This document shows, in pieces, positions 44,397 to 53,491 of a stretch of DNA of 64,000 bases. Both the position numbers and the translations under genes were made by a program. Position 1 is the stretch's first letter. Each line of letters begins with the position of its first letter. The stretch spans positions 2,852,001 to 2,916,000 of the forward strand of contig NZ_CP012750.1 in NCBI RefSeq assembly GCF_001302565.1. The letters run 5' to 3'. The notes beneath the pieces are model-generated. The model was not told where the DNA came from, did no database searches, and saw only the letters and a program-made list of their open reading frames with translations. This stretch comes from Glutamicibacter halophytocola. Lineage in GTDB: Bacteria; Actinomycetota; Actinomycetes; Actinomycetales; Micrococcaceae.

Positions 44397-45809
44397 TCAG
44401 CCCTTGATGATCTGCGGCTGTGCCAAGGACTTCAGCCCGTCAATGCCGAATTCCAGGCCGTAACCTGATTGCTTGGCACCACCAAATGGAATGCGCGGAT
44501 CGATGGTGCCGTGGGAGTTGATCCACACGGTCCCCGACTCAATCTGGGCTGCTACTTCCAGGGCCTTGTCGCGGTCGCTGCTCCAGACCGAAGCGCCGAG
44601 GCCGACTTCCAGGGAGTTGGCGTGGGCAACTGCTTCAGCACTGTTTTTGACCTTGATGATCGGCAGGGCCGGGCCGAATTGTTCTTCGGTCACCAGCCGG
44701 TTGTCCGGGTCGATGTCGGCGATGAGCGTTGTGGGGTAGAAGTAGCCCTTGGCCTGCTCATCCGGGTTCGCACCGAGCAATACGGTGGCTCCCGAATTCA
44801 CAGCGTCCGCGACGAGTCCTGCGACGATGTCGTACTGCGCCTTGTTTTGCAGGGGACCCAGGACATTGTTCTCGTCCAAGCCAACGCCCATCGGCATGGC
44901 CTTGGCTACCGCGGTGAGCTCGGCGCACACCTCGTCGTAGATGGATTCGGGAACGTAGAGCCGCTTCAAGGCAGCGCAGGTCTGGCCGGTGTTGATGAAG
45001 GCACCCCAGAACAGGTCCTGGGCGATGGCTTTTGGATCAGCGTCTTCCAGCACGATGCCGGCATCATTTCCGCCCAGTTCCATGGTCAGTCGCTTGACCG
45101 TGTCTGCCGAAGAACGGATGATCGCTTTTCCGGTGCGGGTGGACCCGGTGAACATGATCTTGGCGATGTCTGGATGGCCGGAGAGCTTTTCTCCCACTTC
45201 GCGCCCACCGGCGACTATTTGCAGGACGTCGGCTGGAAGCACTTCATTCAGGATGTGCACCAGTGCCAGGACCGATAGCGGCGTGTACTCGCTGGGCTTC
45301 ATCACCACCGTGTTGCCCATGCGCAGCGACGGTGCCAGCTGCCAGATGGAGATCATCACTGGCCAGTTCCACGGACCGATGGCCCCGACCACACCCAGCG
45401 CGCGATAATGCTTTGCGGCATAGGTTTCGCCGTCATCCACGATCACTTCTGGCTCTACCTCATAGGCGGTTGCTGCGCGCAGCCATGCTGCTGCCCCTCC
45501 CACTTCGAATCGGGCATTAGGGCCATTGAGCGGCTTGCCCTGCTCGCGGGAGAGCAGTTCGGCCAAGGCTTCAGCGTTAGCCTCGATATTGTCCGCAGCG
45601 GCATTCAGCAAGCGCTTGCGTTCAGCGTGTCCGAGCTTGTCCCAGGCAGGCTGGGCAGCCTTGGCCGAAGCGACCGCGGCATCCAGGTCTTCGGCGGTCT
45701 GCTGCTCGACCCGTCCCACGAGTTCCCCGGTGGCCGGATCGAAAATTTCGGTTCCGCCGGTGGCGGGCTGGATTGCGTCCAATAGTTCTTGGGCGTTGGC
45801 GTATGCCAT
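44397..45809 (-). CDS. NAD(P)-dependent aldehyde dehydrogenase
   Basis: A 470-residue aldehyde dehydrogenase with catalytic Glu in MELGGNDAG and Cys in GQTCAALKR; cofactor region GPWNWPVMISIWQLAP. The family is betaine/phenylacetaldehyde-type ALDH. It is the downstream gene of a minus-strand pair with the APC permease, 23 bases away. With the FeaR-like regulator and copper amine oxidase close by, oxidation of an amine-derived aldehyde (for example phenylacetaldehyde) is a reasonable inference, not a proven substrate. Confidence 0.88.
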   Translation of the reverse strand: MAYANAQELLDAIQPATGGTEIFDPATGELVGRVEQQTAEDLDAAVASAKAAQPAWDKLGHAERKRLLNAAADNIEANAEALAELLSREQGKPLNGPNARFEVGGAAAWLRAATAYEVEPEVIVDDGETYAAKHYRALGVVGAIGPWNWPVMISIWQLAPSLRMGNTVVMKPSEYTPLSVLALVHILNEVLPADVLQIVAGGREVGEKLSGHPDIAKIMFTGSTRTGKAIIRSSADTVKRLTMELGGNDAGIVLEDADPKAIAQDLFWGAFINTGQTCAALKRLYVPESIYDEVCAELTAVAKAMPMGVGLDENNVLGPLQNKAQYDIVAGLVADAVNSGATVLLGANPDEQAKGYFYPTTLIADIDPDNRLVTEEQFGPALPIIKVKNSAEAVAHANSLEVGLGASVWSSDRDKALEVAAQIESGTVWINSHGTIDPRIPFGGAKQSGYGLEFGIDGLKSLAQPQIIKG

Positions 45810-45832
45810 GGTGCAACTCCTTTGTTGTGCTT

Positions 45833-47263
45833 TTACAAGACGGATAGTTCTGTTGCCGGCTGGGATCCCTTGCCGGTTAGCCTGATGATTGCCGCGGCCA
45901 ATGAAGCCAGTACCCCGGGGATGATGACGATGCCTTGGAGCGCGTATCCCAGAAGGCCCGGGTCTTCAACGCCAAGCAGGATATCGAAGTTGATGATGAT
46001 CTGGGCGAAGACGTAGAACAGCGCGATGCCTGAAATCGATGGCGCGATCACCCGGGTGACCAGCGAGTCGTCGGTTTTGCGCCGCGCAAAATATCCGATG
46101 ACAGCGAAGGATGTCAGCGCCATCAGCAGCACCAGGCCAAAGGCCGCGGAATTGGTCATCCAGGTGAACATGGTGAACACGATGTACATGGGTTCTTGGC
46201 CGCGCGATGCGATGGCGAAGGCAATGATCACGATCAGCCCGAGCACGGACTGGGCCATCGATCCTGCAATCGGCGCGTGAGTGGTTCGCGAGGTGACCGC
46301 CAAGAACTTCGGCAGGGCGCCACCACGGCCCATGGAGTAGAAATACCGGGCAATAACATTGTGGAAGGCCAGCAATGCGGCGAACAGGCTCGTGATAAAC
46401 AGGATGTTCGCAAGATCCACGAACCACGTTGGGGCATGGGCTGCGAAAAAGACGAACAGCAGATCCGGGCCATTCTCGGCCGAGGCGGCGATGACGTTGT
46501 CTGCCCCCTCGCCTACCGCTACCGCGAAGGCGGAGAAGGCGTAGAAGCAGGCGATGATGACGATGGCGATCATGGTGGCGCGCCGTGCCGTTCGCTGCGG
46601 GTCCTTGACCTCTTCGTTGTAGATGGTTCCCGATTCGAAGCCCATGAACGCCGCAATGGTGAACGCCACGACTGCACCCATGCCCGGGGCCAGCGCGTCG
46701 GAGAAGTTGAAGGCGGTTTCTGGTTGCGGCGCCTGTGGTGCCAGCGCAAAAGCCATGATGTTGTAAACGACAACGACCAGGAATTCGGCGGCCACGATGA
46801 TCCCCAGGACCTTCACGGAGAAATCCACGCGGTTCATGCCGAGGAACCCGACGGCTGCCCAGGCCACGAGGGCCATGCCCCACCACGGAATTGCCGTGTT
46901 GAACGTGGCATTCGCGAAGGAAGCCGCCGCGAATCCGAACATTCCATAGATGCCGATTTGCATCAGGTTGTAGCTAACGAGCGCCACCATTGCGGCCCCG
47001 ACTCCTACGATCCGCCCCAGCCCTTCGGCCACATAGGCGTAGAAGGCCCCCGCGTTGGGGATGTGCCGGCTCATGGCGGTGTAGCCAATGCTGAAGACCA
47101 GGAGCACCGCCCCGATGAGCAGGAAGGACAGCGGTACAGAGCTCATTCCGGTCACCGCGTAGTTTGTGGTGACGCCACCGGCCACTGCCGTCAACGGCGC
47201 GCTGGCCGCAATGATCATGACCACCAGCGCTGGCACCGTAAGAGTGCGTTGTTCCAGTGCCAT
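45833..47263 (-). CDS. APC-family amino acid/amine permease
   Basis: A 476-residue transporter with 12 membrane segments. The first, TVPALVVMIIAASAPLTAVAGG, carries the conserved APC start, and GFESGTIYNEEVKDPQRTARRA (in part GFESGTIYNEEVKDP) near residue 210 is the usual loop. It probably imports an amine or amino acid for the adjacent oxidase/dehydrogenase enzymes. GGGGGATC before the ATG at 47263 supports that start over 47275. Confidence 0.88.
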   Translation of the reverse strand: MALEQRTLTVPALVVMIIAASAPLTAVAGGVTTNYAVTGMSSVPLSFLLIGAVLLVFSIGYTAMSRHIPNAGAFYAYVAEGLGRIVGVGAAMVALVSYNLMQIGIYGMFGFAAASFANATFNTAIPWWGMALVAWAAVGFLGMNRVDFSVKVLGIIVAAEFLVVVVYNIMAFALAPQAPQPETAFNFSDALAPGMGAVVAFTIAAFMGFESGTIYNEEVKDPQRTARRATMIAIVIIACFYAFSAFAVAVGEGADNVIAASAENGPDLLFVFFAAHAPTWFVDLANILFITSLFAALLAFHNVIARYFYSMGRGGALPKFLAVTSRTTHAPIAGSMAQSVLGLIVIIAFAIASRGQEPMYIVFTMFTWMTNSAAFGLVLLMALTSFAVIGYFARRKTDDSLVTRVIAPSISGIALFYVFAQIIINFDILLGVEDPGLLGYALQGIVIIPGVLASLAAAIIRLTGKGSQPATELSVL

Positions 47264-47377
47264 AAGATCCCCCAAAAGTGTTGATTGTGCTCCCTTCAGG
47301 ATCTACGGCGCGGGAGGATTCGCATTGTCATTCGGTGCAGCCTCATTGCTTCCCCGCGCAGGGCTGTGCGCCACGTC

Positions 47378-48301
47378 TCATTGCCCGGTGCGGTATTTGC
47401 CCGGAGTGCAGCCGAATTCCCTGGAAAACATCCGGCTGAATCCGGCCGCATCGGCGATGCCCACCCGCGCGCCAATTGCCTGGACTGATTGCGCCAACAG
47501 CAGCGGGTCGCGCAGCAAACGCGAAGCTTCGGTGAGGCGGCGGTGGCGGATGAGCGCAGCGACGCTATGGGGTTGATGCTCGAACAAGGCGTGCAAGCTG
47601 CGGATCGAGATGAAGTGCGCCGCCGCGATTTGCGCCGGCCCCAAGTCGGCGTCGTTGAGATGCTCATCAATGTAGCTGGTGATCTTCTCGCGCTGCTGGG
47701 CCTTGGTGTCCGCAACGGTATCGATTCCCAGCACCCCGCCGAGTGCCGTGGCAAGCAGATCCACGGTATTGCGGGCCAAGGGGTATCCCCCGTATTCGTC
47801 CCATTGCGCAAGATTGGCGCCAAGGTGGTTCATGAGCGGGGCGACGGTCCCGGAGAGCGGATGGTTGTTCTTGAGGGCCAGCGCGGTCACCTGCCCGACC
47901 TGCTGGGTTGAAAGCTTGAATTGGCCGTGCGGAATCAGTGCGACAACGACGGTGGCAGGCTTTTCGAAGGCCAGCGTATAGGGACGCTGGGTGTCATAGA
48001 TGGCCAGGTCTCCCGGGGCGAGCACCGTTTCACGCCCGTCCTGAACCAGCAGGCCATAGCCGTCGAGCTGGTAGGAGACTTTGTAGAACTCCCCATCCCC
48101 GCTGTTGGTCAGATCCACGGTGCGCTGCACCGCATGGGGCCTGGCGTGGATGCGCATCAGGCCGATGTCGCCGAGCATGTTCACCCCGAGGGACGCGGTG
48201 AAGTGGCCACCGGTCACTTGTTCGCTGCGCAATTGCACGAAGGCATCAGAAATGAGTCTCGACCACGCGGTAAATGAGTCGACGTGCTGGATCTGATACA
48301 T
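47378..48301 (-). CDS. AraC-family regulator (FeaR-like)
   Basis: A 307-residue regulator: N-terminal AraC-binding-like domain (residues about 15-190) and a C-terminal pair of helix-turn-helix motifs (QIAAAHFISIRSLHALFE and VQAIGARVGIADAAGFSRMF). The architecture matches FeaR, which in E. coli activates amine oxidase and aldehyde dehydrogenase genes. It lies between an APC permease gene and a TetR gene, close to a copper amine oxidase, so a similar role is likely. Confidence 0.88.
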   Translation of the reverse strand: MYQIQHVDSFTAWSRLISDAFVQLRSEQVTGGHFTASLGVNMLGDIGLMRIHARPHAVQRTVDLTNSGDGEFYKVSYQLDGYGLLVQDGRETVLAPGDLAIYDTQRPYTLAFEKPATVVVALIPHGQFKLSTQQVGQVTALALKNNHPLSGTVAPLMNHLGANLAQWDEYGGYPLARNTVDLLATALGGVLGIDTVADTKAQQREKITSYIDEHLNDADLGPAQIAAAHFISIRSLHALFEHQPHSVAALIRHRRLTEASRLLRDPLLLAQSVQAIGARVGIADAAGFSRMFSREFGCTPGKYRTGQ

Positions 48302-48412
48302 GCGTTCCCTCCCCCAATGACGCTTCCAAGGTGCGGGGCATCACATTTGAGGGTACGCTCGGCCGCGAAGATTGTCACTATTTTCTTCAACCCGAGAATA
48401 TCGCTGGGAATT

Positions 48413-49000
48413 CTATCGGGCGAAGGAGTCGAGCAGGTCCAGCTGGTACTTCAGCTGTTCTTCCAACAGGACAGCGGTATTGACTTCTGCATCCAACACG
48501 CTGCTGGCCTGGGCACCCAAGAGGAAGTTGATCAGCGAATCGCGGGCCATCAGGGTGCGCGCGTCTGCTGCGGGGAAAATTTGCTCCAGCCAGCCATCGA
48601 GCATGGTTCGCCATTGGTCCATCGTCGATGCGTTCACGACGGCCAGCTTGGGATCGCCTAGCGCCAGATGCCAGAAATGCACGGCAATGCGCGCCTCGTT
48701 CCGCCGCAGTTCATCGAGCGGCAGCACTTCCCGGGCGAACGCTGCAATGGCTTCCAAGCCCTGCATGCCTGCCGCGTTCTGCTTTATGCGCTGGTTCGTT
48801 GCGTCCGCGACGAAGTTGAAGGTCGCCACAAGCAGCGCATCGCGCGTCGGGAAGTACGGCTTCAGCGCTCCGTTGGCGTAACCAGCGGCAGCGGCCAAGT
48901 CACGCAGATTCAGCTTCTCGATACCTTCGCGGGCGATGAACTTCCAAGTGACCTCCACGATCTCTCGGCGGCGCTGGTCATGATCAACGATTTTTGGCAT
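48413..49000 (-). CDS. TetR-family regulator
   Basis: A 195-residue TetR/BetI-type repressor with the HTH at residues about 10-55 (REIVEVTWKFIAREGIEKLNLRDLAAAAGY, in part LNLRDLAAAAGYANGAL). The C-terminal helical domain binds an unknown effector. It is divergent from the copper amine oxidase gene with 123 bases between them and is a likely repressor of that gene. Confidence 0.9.
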   Translation of the reverse strand: MPKIVDHDQRRREIVEVTWKFIAREGIEKLNLRDLAAAAGYANGALKPYFPTRDALLVATFNFVADATNQRIKQNAAGMQGLEAIAAFAREVLPLDELRRNEARIAVHFWHLALGDPKLAVVNASTMDQWRTMLDGWLEQIFPAADARTLMARDSLINFLLGAQASSVLDAEVNTAVLLEEQLKYQLDLLDSFAR

Positions 49001-49064
49001 AGCTCAAGCCTAGCCATTTTTAAATTTTTGTTCCCAAAGGGTTGCGCCCCGCAGTGCCGCTCCG

Positions 49065-49086
49065 TATTCTCTACATTCATAGAATA
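49065..49086. promoter_or_regulatory. Candidate TetR operator between tetR and amine oxidase genes
   Basis: TATTCT-CTACATTCAT-AGAATA is an inverted repeat with six-base arms, 38 bases before the oxidase start and in the divergent region where TetR-type operators usually lie. AT-rich flanks could overlap a promoter. Confidence 0.4.
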
Positions 49087-49123
49087 ATAATTGATCTACA
49101 TCACATTCAAAGGAGCCTAGCTC

Positions 49124-51046
49124 GTGACCATCACCGCAACGACAGATTTCACTTTGCTCAGTGAAGCGGAAATCTCTCTGGCCAAAGAGCTTCTGGTTGA
49201 CAACCAACTGTTCGGCGACAACACCCGTATCGCCTACCTGGGCTTGGAAGACCCACAGCACTCCCGGCCCGGCCGGCATGTCCGAGTCATGCTCCTGGAC
49301 AAGCTCACCAACTCGCCACGAGACATCGTGCTGGATCTGGGCAACCGCAGCGTGGTGTCGATCATCGATCTCGACCCGTCCAAAGTGGGCCAGATGCCGG
49401 TGCTGCTTGAAGAGTTCGAAATGGTCGAATCCATTCTCAATGCTGACCCCCAGTGGGTGGCCGCCCTAGCCAAACGCGACCTCACCACAGCTCAAGTACG
49501 CGTTGCCCCGCTTTCCGCCGGTGTCTACGATGACGAGTATCCAGAGGAATCCGGTCGCCGCATCCTGCGCGGGCTCGCTTTCCGCCAGGACTTCGCCGAG
49601 GATTCAGCCTGGGCCCACCCGGTGGATGGACTCGTGGTTTACATCGACACCATCGCCCAAAAAGTTGACCGCCTGCTGGATCTCCAAATCGTCCCGGTAC
49701 CCGAGACCCATGGCAACTACACCGATCCCGAGCTGACCGGCCCGACGCGCACCACGCAGAAGCCCATTGAAATCACCCAGCCAGAGGGCGCCAGCTTCAC
49801 CGTCGCCAACGGCAACCACGTGGAATGGGAAAAGTGGTCTCTTGATATCGGATTCGACATGCGCGAGGGCCTGGTGCTCTACAACATCGGCTTCAACGAC
49901 AAGGGGGTCGATCGCCGCATCCTGGACCGCGCCTCCATCGCCGAAATGGTGGTCCCCTATGGAGACCCATCACCGGTGCGCAGCTGGCAGAACTACTTCG
50001 ACACCGGAGAATACCTGATCGGCCGGCTGGCCAATTCGCTGGAGCTCGGCTGCGATTGCCTGGGCGAAATCCACTACATTTCCCCCGTGGTCACTGACGG
50101 CGATGGCAACGCCCAGACGATCACCAACGGCATTTGCATGCACGAGGAAGACGCCTCGATCCTCTCCAAGCACGCAGATGACTGGTCCGGCGTGAAGTAC
50201 ACGCGTCGCAACCGCCGATTGGTGATCAGCTTCTTCACCACCGTGGGCAACTACGATTACGGCTTCTACTGGTACCTCTACCTGGACGGCACCATCGAAT
50301 TCGAGGCCAAGGCCACCGGCGTTGTCTTCACCTCGGCCATGCTCGACGAGCGCTTCGCATCCGAGATGGCGCCAGGGCTCGGCGCACCGTTCCACCAGCA
50401 CATCTTCGGCGCCCGCCTGGACTTCGCCTTGGACGGCGGCCCGAGCCGGGTCATTGAGGAGGAAGCGGTACGCCTTCCCATCAGCAAGGAAAATCCTCGC
50501 GGCAACGCCTTCACCCGCAGCCACACGGTGCTGGGCACCGAGCAGCAAGCGGTGCGCGATAACAACCCAACTGCCGGCCGCACCTGGGTGGTGACCAACC
50601 CTGAATCGAAGAACTACCTTGGCAAGCCGGTAGGCTACAAGCTCATGTCCCAGGGACTGCCAACCCTGCTGGCCGCCGACGAATCCTCGATTCATCGACG
50701 GGCCGAATTCGCTTCAAAGGCGCTTTGGGTAACCAAACGCGATGCTTCGCACCGCTACCCCACCGGTGATTTCGTCAACCAGAACCCTGGGGTCGATGGC
50801 ATCGGTTCGTGGATTGAAGACGACAAGAATATCGATGGCGAGCAAATCAGCATGTGGCACACCTTCGCCTTAACCCACTTCCCACGCACTGAGGACTGGC
50901 CAATCATGCCGGTTGACACCGTGGGCTTCACCATCCGCCCCGAGGGCTTCTTCGACCGCTCCCCGGTGCTCGATGTACCAGCCCCCGTCCAGCACGGATG
51001 CTGCTCCACCAAGGAAACCGATGGTTGCTGCGGCGATAGCGCCTAG
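49124..51046 (+). CDS. Copper-containing primary amine oxidase
   Basis: A 640-residue copper amine oxidase, nearly the length of Arthrobacter globiformis phenylethylamine oxidase. The precursor of topaquinone is Y377 in VGNYDYG, the catalytic base D293 (NYFDTGEYL), and copper ligands H424 and H426 ([11 protein letters not shown]), with a third His in [12 protein letters not shown]. It oxidises primary amines to aldehydes with H2O2 and NH3. The GTG start follows AAAGGAG. The C-terminus ends with two vicinal cysteine pairs ([17 protein letters not shown]), a possible metal-binding tail. No signal peptide is seen. Confidence 0.95.
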   Translation: MTITATTDFTLLSEAEISLAKELLVDNQLFGDNTRIAYLGLEDPQHSRPGRHVRVMLLDKLTNSPRDIVLDLGNRSVVSIIDLDPSKVGQMPVLLEEFEMVESILNADPQWVAALAKRDLTTAQVRVAPLSAGVYDDEYPEESGRRILRGLAFRQDFAEDSAWAHPVDGLVVYIDTIAQKVDRLLDLQIVPVPETHGNYTDPELTGPTRTTQKPIEITQPEGASFTVANGNHVEWEKWSLDIGFDMREGLVLYNIGFNDKGVDRRILDRASIAEMVVPYGDPSPVRSWQNYFDTGEYLIGRLANSLELGCDCLGEIHYISPVVTDGDGNAQTITNGICMHEEDASILSKHADDWSGVKYTRRNRRLVISFFTTVGNYDYGFYWYLYLDGTIEFEAKATGVVFTSAMLDERFASEMAPGLGAPFHQHIFGARLDFALDGGPSRVIEEEAVRLPISKENPRGNAFTRSHTVLGTEQQAVRDNNPTAGRTWVVTNPESKNYLGKPVGYKLMSQGLPTLLAADESSIHRRAEFASKALWVTKRDASHRYPTGDFVNQNPGVDGIGSWIEDDKNIDGEQISMWHTFALTHFPRTEDWPIMPVDTVGFTIRPEGFFDRSPVLDVPAPVQHGCCSTKETDGCCGDSA

Positions 51047-51473
51047 CCCTTCCCGGCGGCTGATCCCTGCACATCGCGTGCTCGGGTCAGCCGCCTTGGG
51101 GTTGGGCCTCGCGCATCTGGCCAGCATTGCTGTTCTGCCGCATTCGCTGTGGTGGATGTCCATTCTGCTGGTCATGACCCTCTGGTGCACCAAATGCGCC
51201 TGGGGTGTTTGGCGGGGCGCGCCGGCGCAAAAGCTGCTGGTGATGAGCGCCCTGATGGGGATGCTCCACATGGCGATGGCTCTGGGCCTGCCCTGGATGG
51301 GCGAACATCATCATTCAGCGACGGCGCATTCATCCGCGCACGGAAATCTCATGCTGCTGCTGGCATTGCCAGAATTCGCCGTGATGTTCTGGGCGGCAAT
51401 TCTGTGTCATATTCAGCGAAGCCGGTTGTCGCTTTCAGGCAATCTATTGACAGGTGGAAAAGCTCAAGTTTAG
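51021..51473 (+). CDS. His-rich small membrane protein coupled to amine oxidase
   Basis: A 150-residue membrane protein with about four hydrophobic segments; an extracytoplasmic loop [15 protein letters not shown] between the third and fourth is rich in histidine. I recognise no family. Its ATG lies 26 bases inside the oxidase gene, with AAGGA five bases ahead, so the two are translationally coupled. A role in copper supply or as an accessory to the oxidase is inference. The overall plan resembles the His-rich membrane protein at 21366. Confidence 0.65.
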   Translation: MVAAAIAPSPSRRLIPAHRVLGSAALGLGLAHLASIAVLPHSLWWMSILLVMTLWCTKCAWGVWRGAPAQKLLVMSALMGMLHMAMALGLPWMGEHHHSATAHSSAHGNLMLLLALPEFAVMFWAAILCHIQRSRLSLSGNLLTGGKAQV

Positions 51474-51657
51474 ATAAGTAATGAATCACATTCAATTTGC
51501 GGATCTTCTGCCGAGAAGAGGGATAAGCCTTGATCGCCGACTGGCTCTCAACTGGCATCCTGCGTGCCCAGCAAACCGCAAAACCCCAGGGCCCCATGGT
51601 TGTTCCCCTGGATCAATAGCATTCTCACAACTCCGCTATTAATCCAGGAAAGAACCC
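51474..51657. other. Intergenic region with inverted repeat
   Basis: A 184-base gap holding CCAGGG (51586-51591) and CCCTGG (51606-51611), a possible weak hairpin, and AT-rich bases before the next start that may include a promoter. No gene seen. Confidence 0.4.
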
Positions 51658-53103
51658 ATGAGCACCCAGCATCAAATTACTTTCGACCGGCATGAAGCAG
51701 AAGTCCCTTCATCTCTCATTGCCGAATCACTGGCATCAGCCAAGCACACCAGTTATTGGCTGGACAACGAACATCGTCCAGAACCCAGTGCTTCGCTGCA
51801 CGGTTCAATCACCGCAGAATTGCTAATCGTCGGTGGTGGATACACAGGCCTGTGGACCGCGTTGCAGGCCAAGGAGCGGGACCCGAAACGGCAGGTGGTT
51901 CTCATCGAAGGCCAACGCATCGGCTGGGCCGCGTCCGGACGCAACGGAGGATTCTGCGAAGCGTCGCTCGTGCATGGAGAAGCCAACGGAGCGAATCATC
52001 TCCCCAAGGAAAATGCGCTGCTTGCCGAGCTTGGAGCGCAAAACCTTGATGAGTTCGAGGCTGCCGTTCAGAAGTACGCCATGGACGTCGACTTTGTCCG
52101 CCAGGGTGCACTGAGCGTGGCTACCGAGGCCCACCAGATTGCCTGGGCCAGAGAAGAAGCCGAATCATCCGGGGTAGATTTCCTCGACCAGCAGCAAGTC
52201 AAAACCGTCATCAATTCGCCGGATTTCTTGGCTGGCGCATTAGACCACCAATCCACGGCGCTGGTGCATCCAGCCAAGTTGGCATGGGAGCTTGCCCGGG
52301 TTTGCCGTGAGCTGGGTGTGGAATTCTACGAGCATACCCATGCTCTGGAAATCTCCGATGCCGGCGACACAGTCCAAGTCTTGACCGCTGGCGGAAGCAT
52401 CATGGCAGAGCGAGTCGCCCTGGCAACCAATGTTTTCCCATCCCTGCTCAAGCGCCACCGGGCCCGTATCGTCCCGGTGTACGACTACGCCCTGATGACC
52501 GAGTCCCTGACCGAAGAGCAGCGCGCGGCCATCGGCTGGGACCAAATGGTTGGATTAGCCGACATGAATAATCGCTTCCACTACTCGCGGCCAACAATCG
52601 ATGCCCATGGGAACTTCCGGATCCTCTACGGCGGGTACGATGCCGTGTACCATTTCGGCAGAAAAGTGCGTTCAAGCTACGACAGCAATCAAGCGACCTT
52701 CAACAAGTTGGCGGCGCACTTCTTTGGCAGCTTCCCGCAGCTATCCGGCGTGAAGTTCTCCCACGCCTGGGGCGGGGCCATCGACACCTGCTCGCGCTTC
52801 TTCTCCTTTTTCGACCTCACCCATGGCGGCAAAGTCGCCTACTGCGCCGGGTTCACCGGGCTGGGAGTCGGCGCGACCCGGTTCGGCGCCAAGGTCATGC
52901 TGGACTTGCTTTCCGGGGAGAAAACCGAATTGACAGACCTGGAATTGGTCCGCACCAAACCCATTCCCTTTCCACCAGAACCGGCCGCATGGCTGGGAGT
53001 CAAAATCATGACAAACCACCTGGTCAAGGCGGATCACCACGAAGGCAAGCGCTCCGTATTCTTGAAATTCATGGACAAGATCGGGATGGGGTTCGATTCC
53101 TGA
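51658..53103 (+). CDS. FAD-dependent amine oxidoreductase, PuuB-like
   Basis: A 481-residue DAO-family flavoprotein. The dinucleotide motif is LLIVGGGYTGLWTALQA near residue 60, followed by GWAASGRNGGFCEASLVHGE, as in gamma-glutamylputrescine oxidase. The C-terminal flavin contact is YCAGFTGLGVGATRFGAKV. It probably oxidises a (modified) amine to an aldehyde. AGGAAAG precedes the ATG. The stop overlaps the start of the cupin gene (TGATG), and an aldehyde dehydrogenase follows, forming a three-gene unit. Confidence 0.87.
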   Translation: MSTQHQITFDRHEAEVPSSLIAESLASAKHTSYWLDNEHRPEPSASLHGSITAELLIVGGGYTGLWTALQAKERDPKRQVVLIEGQRIGWAASGRNGGFCEASLVHGEANGANHLPKENALLAELGAQNLDEFEAAVQKYAMDVDFVRQGALSVATEAHQIAWAREEAESSGVDFLDQQQVKTVINSPDFLAGALDHQSTALVHPAKLAWELARVCRELGVEFYEHTHALEISDAGDTVQVLTAGGSIMAERVALATNVFPSLLKRHRARIVPVYDYALMTESLTEEQRAAIGWDQMVGLADMNNRFHYSRPTIDAHGNFRILYGGYDAVYHFGRKVRSSYDSNQATFNKLAAHFFGSFPQLSGVKFSHAWGGAIDTCSRFFSFFDLTHGGKVAYCAGFTGLGVGATRFGAKVMLDLLSGEKTELTDLELVRTKPIPFPPEPAAWLGVKIMTNHLVKADHHEGKRSVFLKFMDKIGMGFDS

Positions 53104-53471
53104 TGACAGATTTCCTTCCGAACCCTGAGAGCGAAAAGCTGCTTGAGCTCCCCATTGCCCTCCAACCGATAGAAACAGGGCAGCGCATCGAGGGACGGAT
53201 TCCTGCAACCACAGGATTCCAGCAAGTCAGCACCCTTGGCGATGCTGAAATCGGAGTTTGGGAAATGTCGCCCGGCTCCATGCAAGACATCGAAGCCGAC
53301 GAGTATTTTGTCGTGCTCTCCGGCCGCGGCAAGCTGCAAATTCTTGGCAGCGGCGGTTTCAGCGCGCAGGAAATAGAGCTGGCCAACGGCACCGCTGTGC
53401 GCTTGAAGGCCGGCATGCATACCCGGTGGGACGTGACCGAAACACTTCGCAAGATCTACTTCACCCTCTGA
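53103..53471 (+). CDS. Small cupin-domain protein
   Basis: A 122-residue single cupin. The barrel is seen from GVWEMSPGSMQDIEADEYFVVLSGRGKLQI (in part DEYFVVLSGRGKLQI) to RWDVTETLRKIYFTL, close to the Cupin_3/DUF861 group. Metal ligands are incomplete: one Glu is present but the usual His pair is not obvious. It overlaps the upstream oxidase stop by one base. A role in substrate handling or regulation of the amine pathway is inferred from context. Confidence 0.78.
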   Translation: MTDFLPNPESEKLLELPIALQPIETGQRIEGRIPATTGFQQVSTLGDAEIGVWEMSPGSMQDIEADEYFVVLSGRGKLQILGSGGFSAQEIELANGTAVRLKAGMHTRWDVTETLRKIYFTL

Positions 53472-53491
53472 GCATCCACAGGAGCATCGCC

